Program-made: the position numbers and the translations under genes | The notes under the pieces: model-generated | What the model saw: only the letters and a program-made list of their open reading frames with translations | What the model was told of the DNA's origin: nothing | Database searches by the model: none | NCBI GenBank assembly: GCA_020186115.1 | Contig: WSYJ01000162.1 | Coordinates: 1-64,000 of the forward strand | DNA from: Histomonas meleagridis | Taxonomy: Eukaryota > Parabasalia > Tritrichomonadida > Dientamoebidae | Length of the DNA: 64,000 bases | Direction: 5' to 3' | Shown here: positions 22,613 through 33,055 of the stretch, in pieces | Layout of the letters: the number at the start of each line of letters is the position of its first letter | Numbering within the stretch: the stretch's first letter is position 1

Positions 22613-23969
22613 TTATCTAGTAAATCCAGCTAAAACTTGTTCAATAGATGCGTTGGTAATTTCTATTTGAGATCCACCATCTGGTTTCATTAAACAAATT
22701 TTTAATATAGCATCTTCGAAATATATGCCAACTGGTGATATGAAATCCATATTTAAAATACTATTACTACCACCTTTACTACTGGGTATTCTATTACCAT
22801 GTAATTCTATTTGAACAGTGCCAGTTGTAGAGATACCACCTTGAAAATCTTCACCCTCAGCAAATGGTAAACCAATGAAAAAATTACTATTATCTTTACC
22901 ATGCCAAACTTGTTTTTTTGTTATTCTAGAACTATCATCATCATATACATATTTATAATAATATGGTTGTAATGAAGTTTTAATATCATTATTTATACTA
23001 CTTAATAAACTAACATTTAAATTCAATGCATCCAATGTCATATTTAAATGTTTAGAATCATTGATAGTTTCATATGATTCTCTTGAAGATATTTTACAAT
23101 CAATATTAAATCTATATTCTAATTGTGGGTTAATAAAGCACGTTCTACTATATTGATTTATTCTAAATACTGTAAACAATGTATCACAATGTCTTACACC
23201 TATCGTAGCAGCAGTATCTAAATCATTATTTTTCAATAATGGTTGTGTAAAATCTCTCACTTCACATATATGTATTGGAAATAATAATGGGGTCTGGACA
23301 TATTTAGCAAATAATGCATTAAATACATCAATTTTTAACATATATTCTACTAATTTAATTTTAACATCTTTTGTAATTTGTGTATTATATTTAAATGTTT
23401 GTGATATGACGGTTGTATTAGTTGTTTTATTAATATTATTATTAACAGTTTCATTAATATTTCTGAAACTAAAATCTATTTTATAATCATTTTGTAAGAC
23501 TGTATCTTGAACTTTAGACATATCAACAATTGGAACTATTACCAAATTTTGATACGATGGCATTAATTCTATTGATAATTTTCCATCCCAGTTTGGATAA
23601 TATCTCATATTAAATAATAATAAGAAATATGATAATGGTATTCGTAAAGGTATTTCTATAGTAATAAATTATTATGACTCATTATTTGAATACTAACTAT
23701 AGTTTCTTTTTGTTCTTTATCTCCATTTTTTACAATACATTTTAATGCAATTACATGTGATGTAGGTATGATTTCTAAACGTCTTATTCCAACTACTTTA
23801 TTTTGACTAGGGGATTCTAACCAACGTTGTGGATGACGAAATGTATAACCATTATTTTTTATTTACATTAGTTAAATCTCTTTCATATTCTTCAATATCT
23901 AAATTAGTATAATTTTTGTTCTATAGGTAATTCTGATGCATGAGTAGTAAGTTGCTTTTCAGTTCTCAT
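22613..23969 (-). CDS. Element A major capsid-like protein, left copy, frameshifted
   Basis: Candidate double-jelly-roll capsid of about 450 residues. The N-terminal part (23969 to about 23650) has 'LTTHASELPIEQ', 'NGYTFRHPQRWLESPSQNK' and 'GIRRLEIIPTSHV', which matches element B 37424-37711. After frameshifts near 23920 and 23680, the frame from 23608 contains 'MRYYPNWDGKLSIELMPSYQ' and the C-terminal 'GISTTGTVQIELHG' and '...LAGFTR' plus UAA. The 'YYPNWDGKL' and beta-rich C-terminus fit Polinton capsids by memory of the family; no structure was computed. It is divergent from the fibre gene, with a 17-bp gap. Confidence 0.5.
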
Positions 23970-23986
23970 TTTAATTAGTATAAAAT

Positions 23987-25199
23987 ATGATTGAATCTAA
24001 TAGAATTGAAACTATACTTAAATCTTTAATGAATAAAAATAGTGTAGTATATTATAAACATAGTAAAACTTCTGATACCTTATCTAATGGTATTTGTTCA
24101 TTAACAATTAATAGTGTAGATAAATTATTTATAATATTTACTTATGGAAGATGTCATTTAATAATTAATCCTCTAGATTCCAGTATCAAAGGTCTTGTTT
24201 TAATAAACGATTATTTAGTAAGTGATATTATTACAGGATCTAATATAATGAATAATGCTTATCTAAATCAAATGTTTAGTAATATTGATAAAGTATTGGA
24301 CTTATATAAGGAATTTATTAAAATCGATCAGGAAAGTAATAGTGTTAAAACATCTGATATGTTAGTAAATAATATTAATGGTTATTCTACAGAGAATTTT
24401 GCTTCGAAGAATCATAATCATGATGAAAGATATTCTTTAATATCACATACACATAACATTATTGATAACGATTTAAATGTTAACGGTAATCTAACTGCTA
24501 TAAAAATAAATGGATATTATATTTATGATAGTTCTGGCGGAGGATCTAATACAGCAATAAACATACCTTGTATAGCTACTGTTAAAACAAATGGTGTTAT
24601 GGAAGTAGGAGAATATATTGATTTTCATTATAAAGATGATTATAATAAAGATAATACTTGGAGAATGAGAGCTTTAACTGATACTATAAGTTTTCAAGCA
24701 AAAGGAGGTAAAACAATTAGTTTTAGCAATGCTGGTAATATAAATTGTAATTCTATTAATAACATATCTACTGATAATATTTTTTTAAACGATCATAACC
24801 ATGATGATAGATATTCATTATTAAATTATACATACTGATTATTTAACAAGTGCAAATTTAGAAAATATCGATAATAAGTTGACAGGAATTATTTCTAATA
24901 AAGATTATATCGGAACTAACGAGGAGGAGGATATTTTTGAAATATATACTGTTATAAATCAAGATTTAAAAGTAAATGGTAATATAGAAGTTGATACTAT
25001 CAAGAATTTATCTATTAATAATTTTTCATTAATAAATCATACACATGATCAATATTTAACAAATGATATTTTAATCAATATAAATTAGGCTTTAACAGAA
25101 ATATCATATAATGAATTTAATAAATGGACTAAGATTGAGAAAGATTTAATAGTAGGTAATGACATCAAATGTAGAATTATGTCAGCAAGTCGTAATATC
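23987..25199 (+). pseudogene. Element A fibre-like protein, left copy, truncated
   Basis: N-terminal 283 residues are open (23987-24838): 'LMNKNSVVYYKHSKTSDTLS' (nearly identical in element B), then the receptor-fibre-type motifs 'NHNHDERYSLISHTHN' and 'DHNHDDRYSLLN'. A one-base shift near 24826 leads into a second block (24879-25088, 'NQDLKVNGNIEVDTI', 'NHTHDQYLTN'), then an in-frame TAG where B has Lys. The reading ends at a (CA)n junction at about 25200. The His-x-His/Asp-Tyr repeats resemble phage and virus tail or head fibres. About half of the B homologue is missing. Confidence 0.6.
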
Positions 25200-25315
25200 A
25201 ATACACACACAGGGGAGATTTCACTTCGTTTCACTCCCCCACTTCGCTTCGCTCGGTGTGTGTTATATCGCCTTCGGCTCAAGCTTCACTCACTACGTGC
25301 GCTCAGTAAAATATA
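25195..25315. other. GC-rich junction with hairpin at fibre breakpoint
   Basis: The fibre gene breaks at ACACACACAG followed by the only GC-rich patch in the arm. Inverted pairs are present: ACACACAC/GTGTGTGT and GGGGAG/CTCCCC, with CTTCG-type repeats between. It is mirrored at about 47780-47900. The open frames across it are composition artefacts. Confidence 0.5.
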
Positions 25316-25364
25316 AAAAAGTCAACTTTTTTAAATATATATCCTAACATAATGATAATAATAA

Positions 25365-26085
25365 TATATAATGAATGAATATTGTAGAAATACTATAAAA
25401 TTGATGAAAATTATAATATGTCCTGCATGTCCATGATGTCCACGGTTGTCCTAGGACATTTAACTACTTATAAAACTTACCCGCAACACGCAATTTCGCA
25501 ACAATTATAAAATTACATAAAAACATCGTGTCTGTAATTTTTTCATATTTTTAAGTTCGCAACAATGATATATTCCTAACGTTATAATGTTGTATATATT
25601 ATATTGTTGCGTAGTAAATTATTTTAATAATACCTATTTATAAAGGACATAGTCGGACATAATATTGTTGAAAAATATATTTCAACATAATGATTGTATA
25701 TATGCTCTTTTGCGTAATAATTATATTATAGTTTTTTATATCTCATCTAGGACATATAATTAACAATAATATATATTGTTGAAATATAAATTGTTGAGAA
25801 ATATAATCGTTGAAATAAATTGTTTGTGAAATAAATATTTTAACAGAATAATAATAATAATATTGTCCGTCTTTGTCCTTTATAAATAGGTATTATTAAA
25901 AATATTTTTTATAAGCAAATAAGCATTTATTGTATAATAATTGTTGCATAATTGCGTGTTGTGGGTGAGTTTTAGGAGAAGTTAAATGTCATAGGGACGA
26001 CCGTGGACATCCAGGACGTTGTGGACAAACAAGAGTTTTAATCAAATTTATCGTAATTATACATTATTCATTTTTATAGATAAAT
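25365..26085. repeat. Foldback element (imperfect palindrome), left copy
   Basis: Two inverted arms of about 240-290 bp (about 25365-25650 and 25850-26085) surround a 200-bp centre. The outer parts are rich in TGTCC (for example tgtcctgcatgtccatgat at 25420), then share 'GCAACACGCAATT', and the inner parts share 'AATACCTATTTATAAAGGAC'. There is no coding capacity. It lies between the fibre relic and the small genes of element A, so it could be fused viral termini, a replication origin or a MITE-like insertion. Mirrored at about 47010-47730. Confidence 0.7.
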
Positions 26086-26256
26086 TATACAAAGATTATC
26101 GTAATTTAAACATCATTAAAAATAACTATATTTTCAACAAATTTATCGTTCAAAAATAATTCTGAACAGTTGCACTTTTGAACGCCAATTTATTGGCTTG
26201 AATTCTTCATATGAACTAAAATAATAGTTTTAATAAATTATAACTATATAATGCTT

Positions 26257-26451
26257 TTACATATCAAACTTTACATGCTTATCTTTATCAATTACTTTTT
26301 GATTTGAATTTTTATTGGGACTTTCAATATTTGATATATCATCTGAAATACAAAAACATTCATTTAGATCATTAATTTTAGATTTGATCTTATCACATTT
26401 TTCTGTTAGTTTATTTTTGATTCATTTGATTATTTCATTCTTAGCATTCAT
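26257..26451 (-). CDS. Element A small gene vS2, left copy
   Basis: Starts at an ATG overlapping the stop of vS1. It begins 'MNAKNEIIK', has an in-frame TGA where element B has Arg, continues 'IKNKLTEKCDKIKSKINDLN', and after one frameshift ends '...KFDM' and TAA like the B paralog (41405-41596). Helical, function unknown. Confidence 0.45.
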
Positions 26452-26728
26452 ATAACTTATTATTAACTTCAGAAGATGATATATTAGTAAGCTTTTTTTC
26501 TGATATTTTAGCAAGCATATTATTAATAAATTTAAGATTTAAAGCATTTAATATATTAAGTTTATCATCGTAAAACTTAACATTAACAAAGATAACACAT
26601 TGTTTGATAGCTGTTCTAGTCTTTTTACCTATTTTCGTTAATATATTATGAGAATATTTAATATTAACAACTTTATATTTATCGTTATATTCAGATTTAA
26701 TATACTCTTCAAATGATTCCATATTCAT
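26441..26728 (-). CDS. Element A small gene vS1, left copy
   Basis: Intact 95-residue frame, paralog of element B 41135-41389. Shared wording includes 'SFEEYIKSEY', 'VFVNVKFYDDKLNIL'-type strands and 'KKLTNI'. A compact beta-rich protein, unknown function. Its stop overlaps the vS2 start, which suggests coupled expression. Confidence 0.6.
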   Translation of the reverse strand: MNMESFEEYIKSEYNDKYKVVNIKYSHNILTKIGKKTRTAIKQCVIFVNVKFYDDKLNILNALNLKFINNMLAKISEKKLTNISSSEVNNKLYEC

Positions 26729-26768
26729 ATATAAAAAAACATATTATTATATATAATAAAAAAGCATT

Positions 26769-27176
26769 TTATTTTTTCTCAATACTTTTTGGTAAAGTTA
26801 AGGTAATTCTTCTAGCTTTCATATATATATTATTGAATCTGGTGTGTTGATCTTTGATTTTATGATATTCATTCCCTTTTGATATGCCTGGAAATAATAT
26901 TATATCACTTAATGTTCTTTTTAGATCTTTAGGTATAGATTTTACAGTTTGAACACATATAACAATTAATTCAAAAAATGGTTCATTAAATATAACTTCC
27001 TGATATGCAGATAATTTTTAATAGGAGCTATAAAAGCACATATACCATATCGAGATAAAAGGTATTCCTCATGAATAGGTCTAATTAAAGCATTATTTAA
27101 TACATCCTTATATAATTTTACTTATATTATTAGAGTTATCATCAATCTCTTTAAATTTACTATCTTTATTTATCAT
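26769..27176 (-). pseudogene. Element A packaging ATPase relic, left copy
   Basis: Left copy of 45860-46327 with an extra 62-bp deletion near 26875 that removes codons for 'ECFYELMKNSPPSYFNVDK'. The Walker A and Walker B segments are missing in both copies. Confidence 0.6.
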
Positions 27177-27209
27177 AAATACTTTTAAATAAAAATAAAA
27201 TATATAACA

Positions 27210-27970
27210 TTATTGAATATTTTCATTCATTTCTGACATACCACTTATACTTATAGTGATATACATTGGATATAATAAATATATTTCATGTAAGTTAGCG
27301 TTTACCAATATTAATTTAAAATGAGATAAATCATTAGTATTCATTTCTACTGCAAAATCTGCATTATTAACTATTATAGAATAATTAGCACTGAAACTAT
27401 TATTTACTCTTAATATTATTTTCGATATATTAAGATTATTATTTAAATTTCTATAACTACTTTTTCCTAAGTTTGATACTATATATAATATTGGTGTTGA
27501 AAGATAGTTTCCTACTGATTTTGCTGAAATTTCGTATTTATTATTTTCATTATTATAACTAGCAGGTAATGGTAGTATTTGATCATATAAACCTGATAAT
27601 TGAAATATATTATAACTATAACTATTAATAATAAATTGATTATTACTGGTAAATATTATTCTCTCACATTCATCTATTTCAGCAGTTATTCCTGTTTCAA
27701 TTATTAGTTCATTTAGTAATATTATAAATGATTCACTATTAATATTAGTATATTGCTTATTAAAAGTATATTTCTTATTATTAATTTGTATATAATCATC
27801 TTTTTCAATAACAACTATAGGACATTTAGAAGTTAATGATGTTATTATCATTTTAGATTTTCTAGTAGGTGGACTAGGGAGATTTATATCAATTCTATTA
27901 TAATGTTCATAATCATATGATAATATAGTATAATCAATTACATCGTTTAGTATTTTATATAATGTTGAAA
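27210..27970 (-). CDS. Element A virion-type protein (minor-capsid candidate), left copy
   Basis: The frame from the Met at 27851 is intact for 213 residues. Homology to element B extends upstream ('HYNRIDINLPSPPTRKSK'), so the N-terminus is cut close to the divergent pPolB start. Beta-rich: 'CPIVVIEKDDYIQINNKKYT', 'QLSGLYDQILPLPASYN', 'SSYRNLNNNLNISKII', 'NANLHEIYLLYPMYITISI'. Conservation with B (38860-40179) and its place beside the packaging ATPase suggest a structural protein. A jelly-roll minor capsid protein is a guess. Confidence 0.5.
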
Positions 27971-28038
27971 TATACTATCTTTGATTTTTTTTAAATAAAA
28001 TTCATAAATTTTATTTTTTTTTATTTTTAATAAATATA

Positions 28039-28498
28039 ATGCCAAAGAGATTAAATACTAAAACAGTTAAAAATCTATATAATAAATATGGATATACTCT
28101 ACCAGATAATTTTGAACATATAAATACTACTATCAAATATAAAGTATTTGATGAAAGAAATAATAAGTATACTAAATTATCGTATAATCAGCTACAATAT
28201 AAAATTAAGAAAGGTTTATCAGAATATGATTCATTTGATGATTATTATAATATGGCTTTATCAGATAAAGAATTTGCAGAGAAACCTGTTGGAAAAAATA
28301 AATCTATTAATGATATAACTAAAGATTTAATAAATAAATTATTATTACAAAAAGATTTTACTTATAATAATATTAATAAATAACATAACATTATATTATA
28401 TGCTTTAATGTATGCTATTAAATCAGTTGGTGCTAAGATCAATAAAGATATTAGAATGACAATAATTGGTGATGATAATAATATATCTTACTATCATG
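28039..28498 (+). pseudogene. Element A pPolB N-terminal fragment, left
   Basis: Begins 'MPKRLNTKTVKNLYNKYGYT', the same N-terminus as both the right copy and element B pPolB. It has one in-frame UAA at codon 115 and is cut at about codon 153, at the inner edge of the inverted repeat, where element B starts. Confidence 0.6.
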
Positions 28499-28500
28499 CC

Positions 28501-28890
28501 TCATGAAATTTTGTTCATGCATTTTAAGATTCTTGAATTTTTGTCAAATTCTTTTGGCAAATCCTCTCCTTCAGCAACAGTAATCTCGCAATTGCAGGCA
28601 TTTACTACAAGTATAATTCTTCCTTTTGCAGTATTTGGTATTGGCTCGTAAATCTTAACATTTATTCCATAATAGACATCAAATAATAATTCTAAATTAA
28701 ACCTTTTGGCTTTTTTAAACATTTCAGGACGTACAGCAATGACATATTTATTACACAATCATTAATGTAAAAATAAATATTTTCTATAAACGGTGATTGT
28801 TTTGTGGTTATCTTCTTATTTGATTACAGATGTTTGATAATATCGAAAATATTTAAAGGAATCATAGATACTTCCATTAAATAACAGTAA
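28501..28890 (-). CDS. Element B gene vY
   Basis: Paralog of element A vY. An upstream in-frame ATG near 28881 starts 'MEVSMIPLNIFDIIKHL', then a UAA, then 'ITTKQSPFIENIYFYIND'. One base is missing or extra near 28755, and the rest is open from 28758 ('KYVIAVRPEMFKKAKRFN', 'AKGRIILVVNACNCEI', 'AEGEDLPKEF'). The UAA faces Lys in element A. Function unknown. It is divergent from vX and the first gene after the A/B junction. Confidence 0.5.
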
Positions 28891-28914
28891 AAAAGATTTT
28901 TTATCTCTTGAAAA

Positions 28915-29481
28915 ATGTCAGTTCCTAAAAGTAGTGTTTTATTTTGCAATCGAGGATTCCTTGCAAGAGTCGGAACAAATTTAAATTCTCCGAAACTAGA
29001 TCAAAGCCAAAACGTTAATGTTGTGGTCGATTGGTATTAAAGGATTGCGGTTTATCCTGATGTTAATTCGACAGAATCGGATGTTAAAGAACGCTCGATT
29101 TAAACAGCAAATGAAACTTTAACTAATTATGAACAAATAATACACCACCAAGACTTATCAATTCAAGCGTTGGTGTTATGTTTAGATATGGTAGAAAATA
29201 ATCCTTTGATTGTAAATAAATATGTCATAGCAGAGGAAGACGAATTAATCGAACTTATTCAATTATTGTGTGATACTCAAAAAGTGGAGTTAATGATAGC
29301 AGACACAGACGCTGGATGTTGTAAAAGCTCAACGTTAGATTATGTATCAAAAATTTATGTTAAAAAAGACGGCAATACTTATAATTTGAAATATAATTAC
29401 TCTAATGTTTGTGAGTATTTGAGTGATAGAAAAATATACACAAAATTTGTTAAGAGTTCAGGAAAAATAAGTTATAAATAA
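28915..29481 (+). CDS. Element B gene vX, crossed by two UAA codons
   Basis: 188 codons from the ATG at 28915 to TAA 29479-29481 with no indel against element A vX. In-frame UAA codons occur at 29038-29040 and 29101-29103. The second lies in 'RSI*TANE', exactly where A has 'RSIETANE' (GAA); the first aligns near an A Glu too ('DWY*' vs 'NPFE'). Conserved blocks are 'NNPLIVNKYVIAEEDELIEL', 'DYVSKIYVKKDG' and the C-terminal 'KFVKSSGKI'. No known domain; two adjacent Cys ('GCCKS' vs 'YCCKS') are conserved. This is the cleanest single case for UAA = Glu in element B. Confidence 0.65.
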
Positions 29482-30049
29482 AATAATCGAATCCATAAAT
29501 TCTTTTGAATTTTGCATTACATATCGCGAGTTGTTCATTATTATTTATGTCTCTGCACCAAACTAAAGCATAGCCGCGCTGATTGTGACATACGTTCAAT
29601 TTTCTCAATTCAATTTCATTTCAAAAGTATAACGAATTTGTTTTATCGTCATAGTAATAATCCTCTAACTGATGACCGGCATATTCTTTTATATCAATTG
29701 AATCTTTATTTATCTCATCATAAAATTCATAATCTTTTCCAAGGTGTGATGATTTATTAGTTTGATTTTCAGACGCCAAAACCCAACGTAGATTATTAAT
29801 GCGAAAATCTGTTCTGTCGTGATTGATGTGATCTATTTGTGTTTTATTCTCAGGATTTGGTATAAATTGTAATGCTATTATTTTATGTTTGAGATATTTT
29901 CTGTCGTTCAAGCGATATTGAACGTATCCGCCTCGTGTTTCATCGACATGTTCGCTAATGATTCTTTTATCTGATTTTCTACTTATTTGAAAAGGAAATT
30001 TTGTAAAAATTATGTAATCGCAATCGCAAACACAAATAATCCAACTCAT
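29450..30049 (-). CDS. HNH homing-type endonuclease, possibly read through UGA
   Basis: 142 residues to TGA 29621-29623, with the HNH core 'HKIIALQFIPNPENKTQIDH' followed by 'INHDRTDFRINNLRWV' and 'SENQTNKSS', the DHI.hdr.D.r..NLRW pattern of HNH/NUMOD-type nucleases. Just after the TGA the same frame stays open for 56 codons to TAA 29450-29452, with 'ELRKLNVCHNQRGYALVW', 'CRDINNNEQL' and 'KRIYGF'. These resemble the second half of such nucleases, which repeat a '.R.L.....GY..v...D..g' module. This supports UGA = Trp here. It cuts DNA, probably as a selfish gene. It lies downstream of pPolB on the same strand and overlaps the end of vX if read through. Confidence 0.75.
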
Positions 30050-30157
30050 ACTGTTTTATTAAAATTGAAATAAATTCCCTTAAAATTAAGCTTAATTTTT
30101 ATTATGTCATATCAACCGAATATAAATTTCATTTTTAACTCATACTCATTAATTTTT

Positions 30158-32434
30158 TTATCGGATTACTTGAATTTTCACAGTATTCTTTAATTTTTGG
30201 CGTGCAATAATAATAATAACTTTCTTCTCCATGCTAACCGATCCAATTTTCAGGAGATTTAAAGTATACCTCGGTGAAAACATGTTCAATCTTGAATTTG
30301 CCGAGTTCATGAACACTTGGTCATGACCAATAAATCCTTTATCTTTCGATACCATAAAATCTTACTCTGATATTAACGCAGAATCAATGTTTGAATAATA
30401 AACTAACGAGATTCCTTATTAAATTCATTTTTTCATTAAATTTATCTAAAACACTTTTCGCAAATTGAGGATAAGTGAAATTTTCGACGTAAGGATTCAG
30501 GGTATCGACAAATCCTGAAATTCCGTCTGAATTGTACGTGTATTTTAATACATAAGGCGCGAATTCATCAATATACTTATTAACGTTATTTACAAATTTA
30601 TGTTTTATAACTTTTGGCTATTGTATTGAAAAACCAAAACATGAATTCATCATGAATTTCAGTGTTATTAACAATTTATCTTTTCCCGATAATTTGGCTT
30701 TCATTCTTGCTTTATATAATTTTTCTATTGACTTATTAATCTTGGTGTTTTTTTCTTTGAAGTTTCCGTCGGCGTCATGTAATCCAGCAGGAATTGATTG
30801 AACACTTGATATATACGCTCCGCATTTGTCGATATAATAAAGTTTTTGTTTCGAATAAATATTTCTCCAAATAATTTTCGGTGTTTGAATTTCAGATATT
30901 ATTTCATCTGTGCAATCTCTCCGGAAAATGAATATACATTATCAATACATCCGAATTCAAACATTATCTTTTGCATCAGCTCAGAGAATTTATAATATCT
31001 TGATACATTAATTCTTTTACTTAATTTCAACGAATCAATAACTTCGTGAAGTTCTTTTAATGTCTCCGGGATAATTTATTTATCCGGACAGTATCCGAAG
31101 AAACTTTTTGTTTAATTAACTTATTTATAATATAATGATGTAGGTTTTTTATCAGCAACAAATATTTTTCTATAAAGATAATATGTTTTGACGTTTGATT
31201 TCATATAACTCCATGAAAGCTTATTTATCGTTTGTTGATTAATTGGAATTAATAAATTATTTTCGATCATTATATATATTGAACTATTTATACCCCAACA
31301 TTTTTTAAAGAAAGAATATATTTTGTTGTCGAATTTAAATAACATCATTTATCTGTTATGATTTCTAAATCTCAAATCAGCATTTATATTTTCATTATCC
31401 TTTATATTACATTCCGATACATTATTTTTAAAATTCGGCATATGATGGTCGTCTATAATTATTAGTTTTATTTCTCTGTTGTAATTCTCACCAAATATCT
31501 TGACACGCGTATGTTTTGTTTCGAAATTAAATATTTTGATATCAATTTTGATTTTAAATAAGTCAAAAATTCTTTTTAACTCACTTCTTGGAACCGTTCG
31601 AGTTCGAATAAAACTCTTCAACATTTTTAATTTATCTTATTTCGATGCTTCCGATACAATAAATGCTCGAATTAAACATGATTCATTTATATTAGAATCA
31701 TTAACGTCTGTAAATATTCCAAATTTTCTTAAATTAATATCTGACGTGTTGATGTAAGGAAAGAATCCTGAATTTATTCTCTTACCTATATTGAAATCTT
31801 TAAAATCAGAACAAATGGTTTCAATGAATAACATATATTCCAACACAACATCGTTTGTATCACCAATCACTCTATCATTATTCAAGCCAGCACGTATAAA
31901 TTCAACTGTATTTTTATTTGCATGTGAATATTGTTCTCTTCCATCTTCATCAATTAAAGTTAATTTTATATTTTTATATATTTTATATGCTGCTGTTTCA
32001 ATCGCGTACATCAAAGCAGAAAGAAATGTATCAATACTTCCTTTATTTTCAAATGTAAAATCTTTTTGTTTCATTAAATTTTTAATTATTTTATTTGTTA
32101 CATTATATATCTCACGTTTAAAATCTTCCGATTCATTTTTGATATATTCATCTTTCTTTTTACTGAAACGTACAAATGAATGTTTATTTTTGAACTCATT
32201 ATCACTTAATGGAAGATTCATTAAATTATTAATTTCCTCGGTGATGTATTCTGCTCTTCCTTTTGATATTATATATTTTAACTGATTACCACTTAATCTT
32301 ACATAATTTCGATATTGTTCGTCATAAACTTCAAGTGGTGTTGAAGTATTTATATAAACGAAATTTTTCGGTAAAGTGTATCCGTATTTTTCAAATAAAC
32401 TTCTAACTGTTCTTTTGCTCGATCTTTTTGGCAT
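30158..32434 (-). CDS. Element B protein-primed DNA polymerase B
   Basis: About 760 codons. N-terminus 'MPKRSSKRTVRSLFEKYGYT', then 'KLIIIDDHHMPN' (residues about 310-330), palm motif A 'YYIDKCGAYISSVQSIPAG', motif B 'LKFMMNSCFGFS' (K..mNS.yG) and motif C 'YYSNIDSALIS' (YxDTDS-like), then 'KGFIGHD', as in Polinton polymerases that copy linear DNA from a terminal protein. In-frame UAAs occur at 31637, 31349, 31121, 31112, 31076 and one facing the family acidic site in 'ISE*DF', plus UAG after 'FGFSIQ'. Two of them face Glu in element A ('PDK*' vs 'TDKE', 'VN*TK' vs 'NNETK'). Two one-base frameshifts (near 30915 and 30385) remain. No in-frame UGA was seen. Confidence 0.75.
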
Positions 32435-32488
32435 TTTATCGAAAATATAAAAATATATTTTTTTGATACTACTAAGTTTAATTTTTTT

Positions 32489-33027
32489 TTAAATTAATTT
32501 TTTATACTGCTCTTTAGTAAGAAATATATGATTATTTTGTAAAGCACAAACTATTCCTTGATTTATTGCATCAGCTATATCATCTTGCTTTTCATATTTT
32601 TCTAAATTATCTGGCATTTGAGATGAACTCCAAGAACTAAAATATTTTTCCTCAACATTATTTAAAAAGTTTCTTGCAATATTAACGCTCAATTTCTTAT
32701 GAGCTTTATTTTTGGTGTTATATTCTAAACCTAAATATAAATTTTTTTTTTTTTGGTTCAAATAAATGAACATTAGCTCTGAAGGCTAGTGAAATAGTAA
32801 TGATACTATACATTAATTCCATGGCAATGATATTTCTGGGAATTGTTTTTCAATTACTACTGTATCAATATTATTATTTCTTATAATATTGCCAATATAT
32901 TGATTAATCTGCATTTCTCGATAGCATTTTTGGCTTTTGATATATCGATAACGTCAAAAGTAATAGCCGGAAAAGTAATGGCGTAAGCAAGATTTTTAAT
33001 TCCAATATCGATTGACAATATCGGCAT
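32489..33027 (-). CDS. RuvC-like (poxvirus A22-type) Holliday-junction resolvase, frameshifted
   Basis: The N-terminus 'MPILSIDIGIKNLAYAITF' is the RNase-H-like first strand with its catalytic Asp. It is followed by 'DTVVIEKQFPE' (second acidic site) and the C-terminal 'KQDDIADAINQGI' with the paired Asp typical of the family. Length is about 178 residues, normal for A22-type resolvases. The enzyme would resolve branched replication intermediates. At least three one-base shifts are needed (near 32920, 32830 and the A12 run at 32750), all in or near homopolymers, so they may be sequencing errors. It ends at UAA. Confidence 0.7.
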
Positions 33028-33055
33028 TGTTATAAGTATAAGACGAATAAATTTT

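Larger units (their letters stand above)
9034..28498. repeat. Left arm of giant inverted repeat
   Basis: The reverse complement of this arm is found at 44535-64000; summed coordinates stay near 73030-73112 throughout. The arms are nearly identical apart from scattered indels. A 62-bp deletion lies in the left ATPase relic (near 26875), about 85 bp is missing from the right copy near 54990, and many differences are homopolymer lengths. The inner edge is sharp at 28498, inside the pPolB gene of element A. The outer edge is not reached on the right, so the true arm is at least 19.5 kb. It could be an inverted duplication, a palindromic sister fusion or an assembly join of two loci. Confidence 0.9.

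Noticed and set aside
25085-25347. Open frames with Arg-rich products across the GC-rich patch (both strands, also 47742-48010)
   Set aside because: They are composition artefacts of the GC-rich junction, with no start context or conserved protein.
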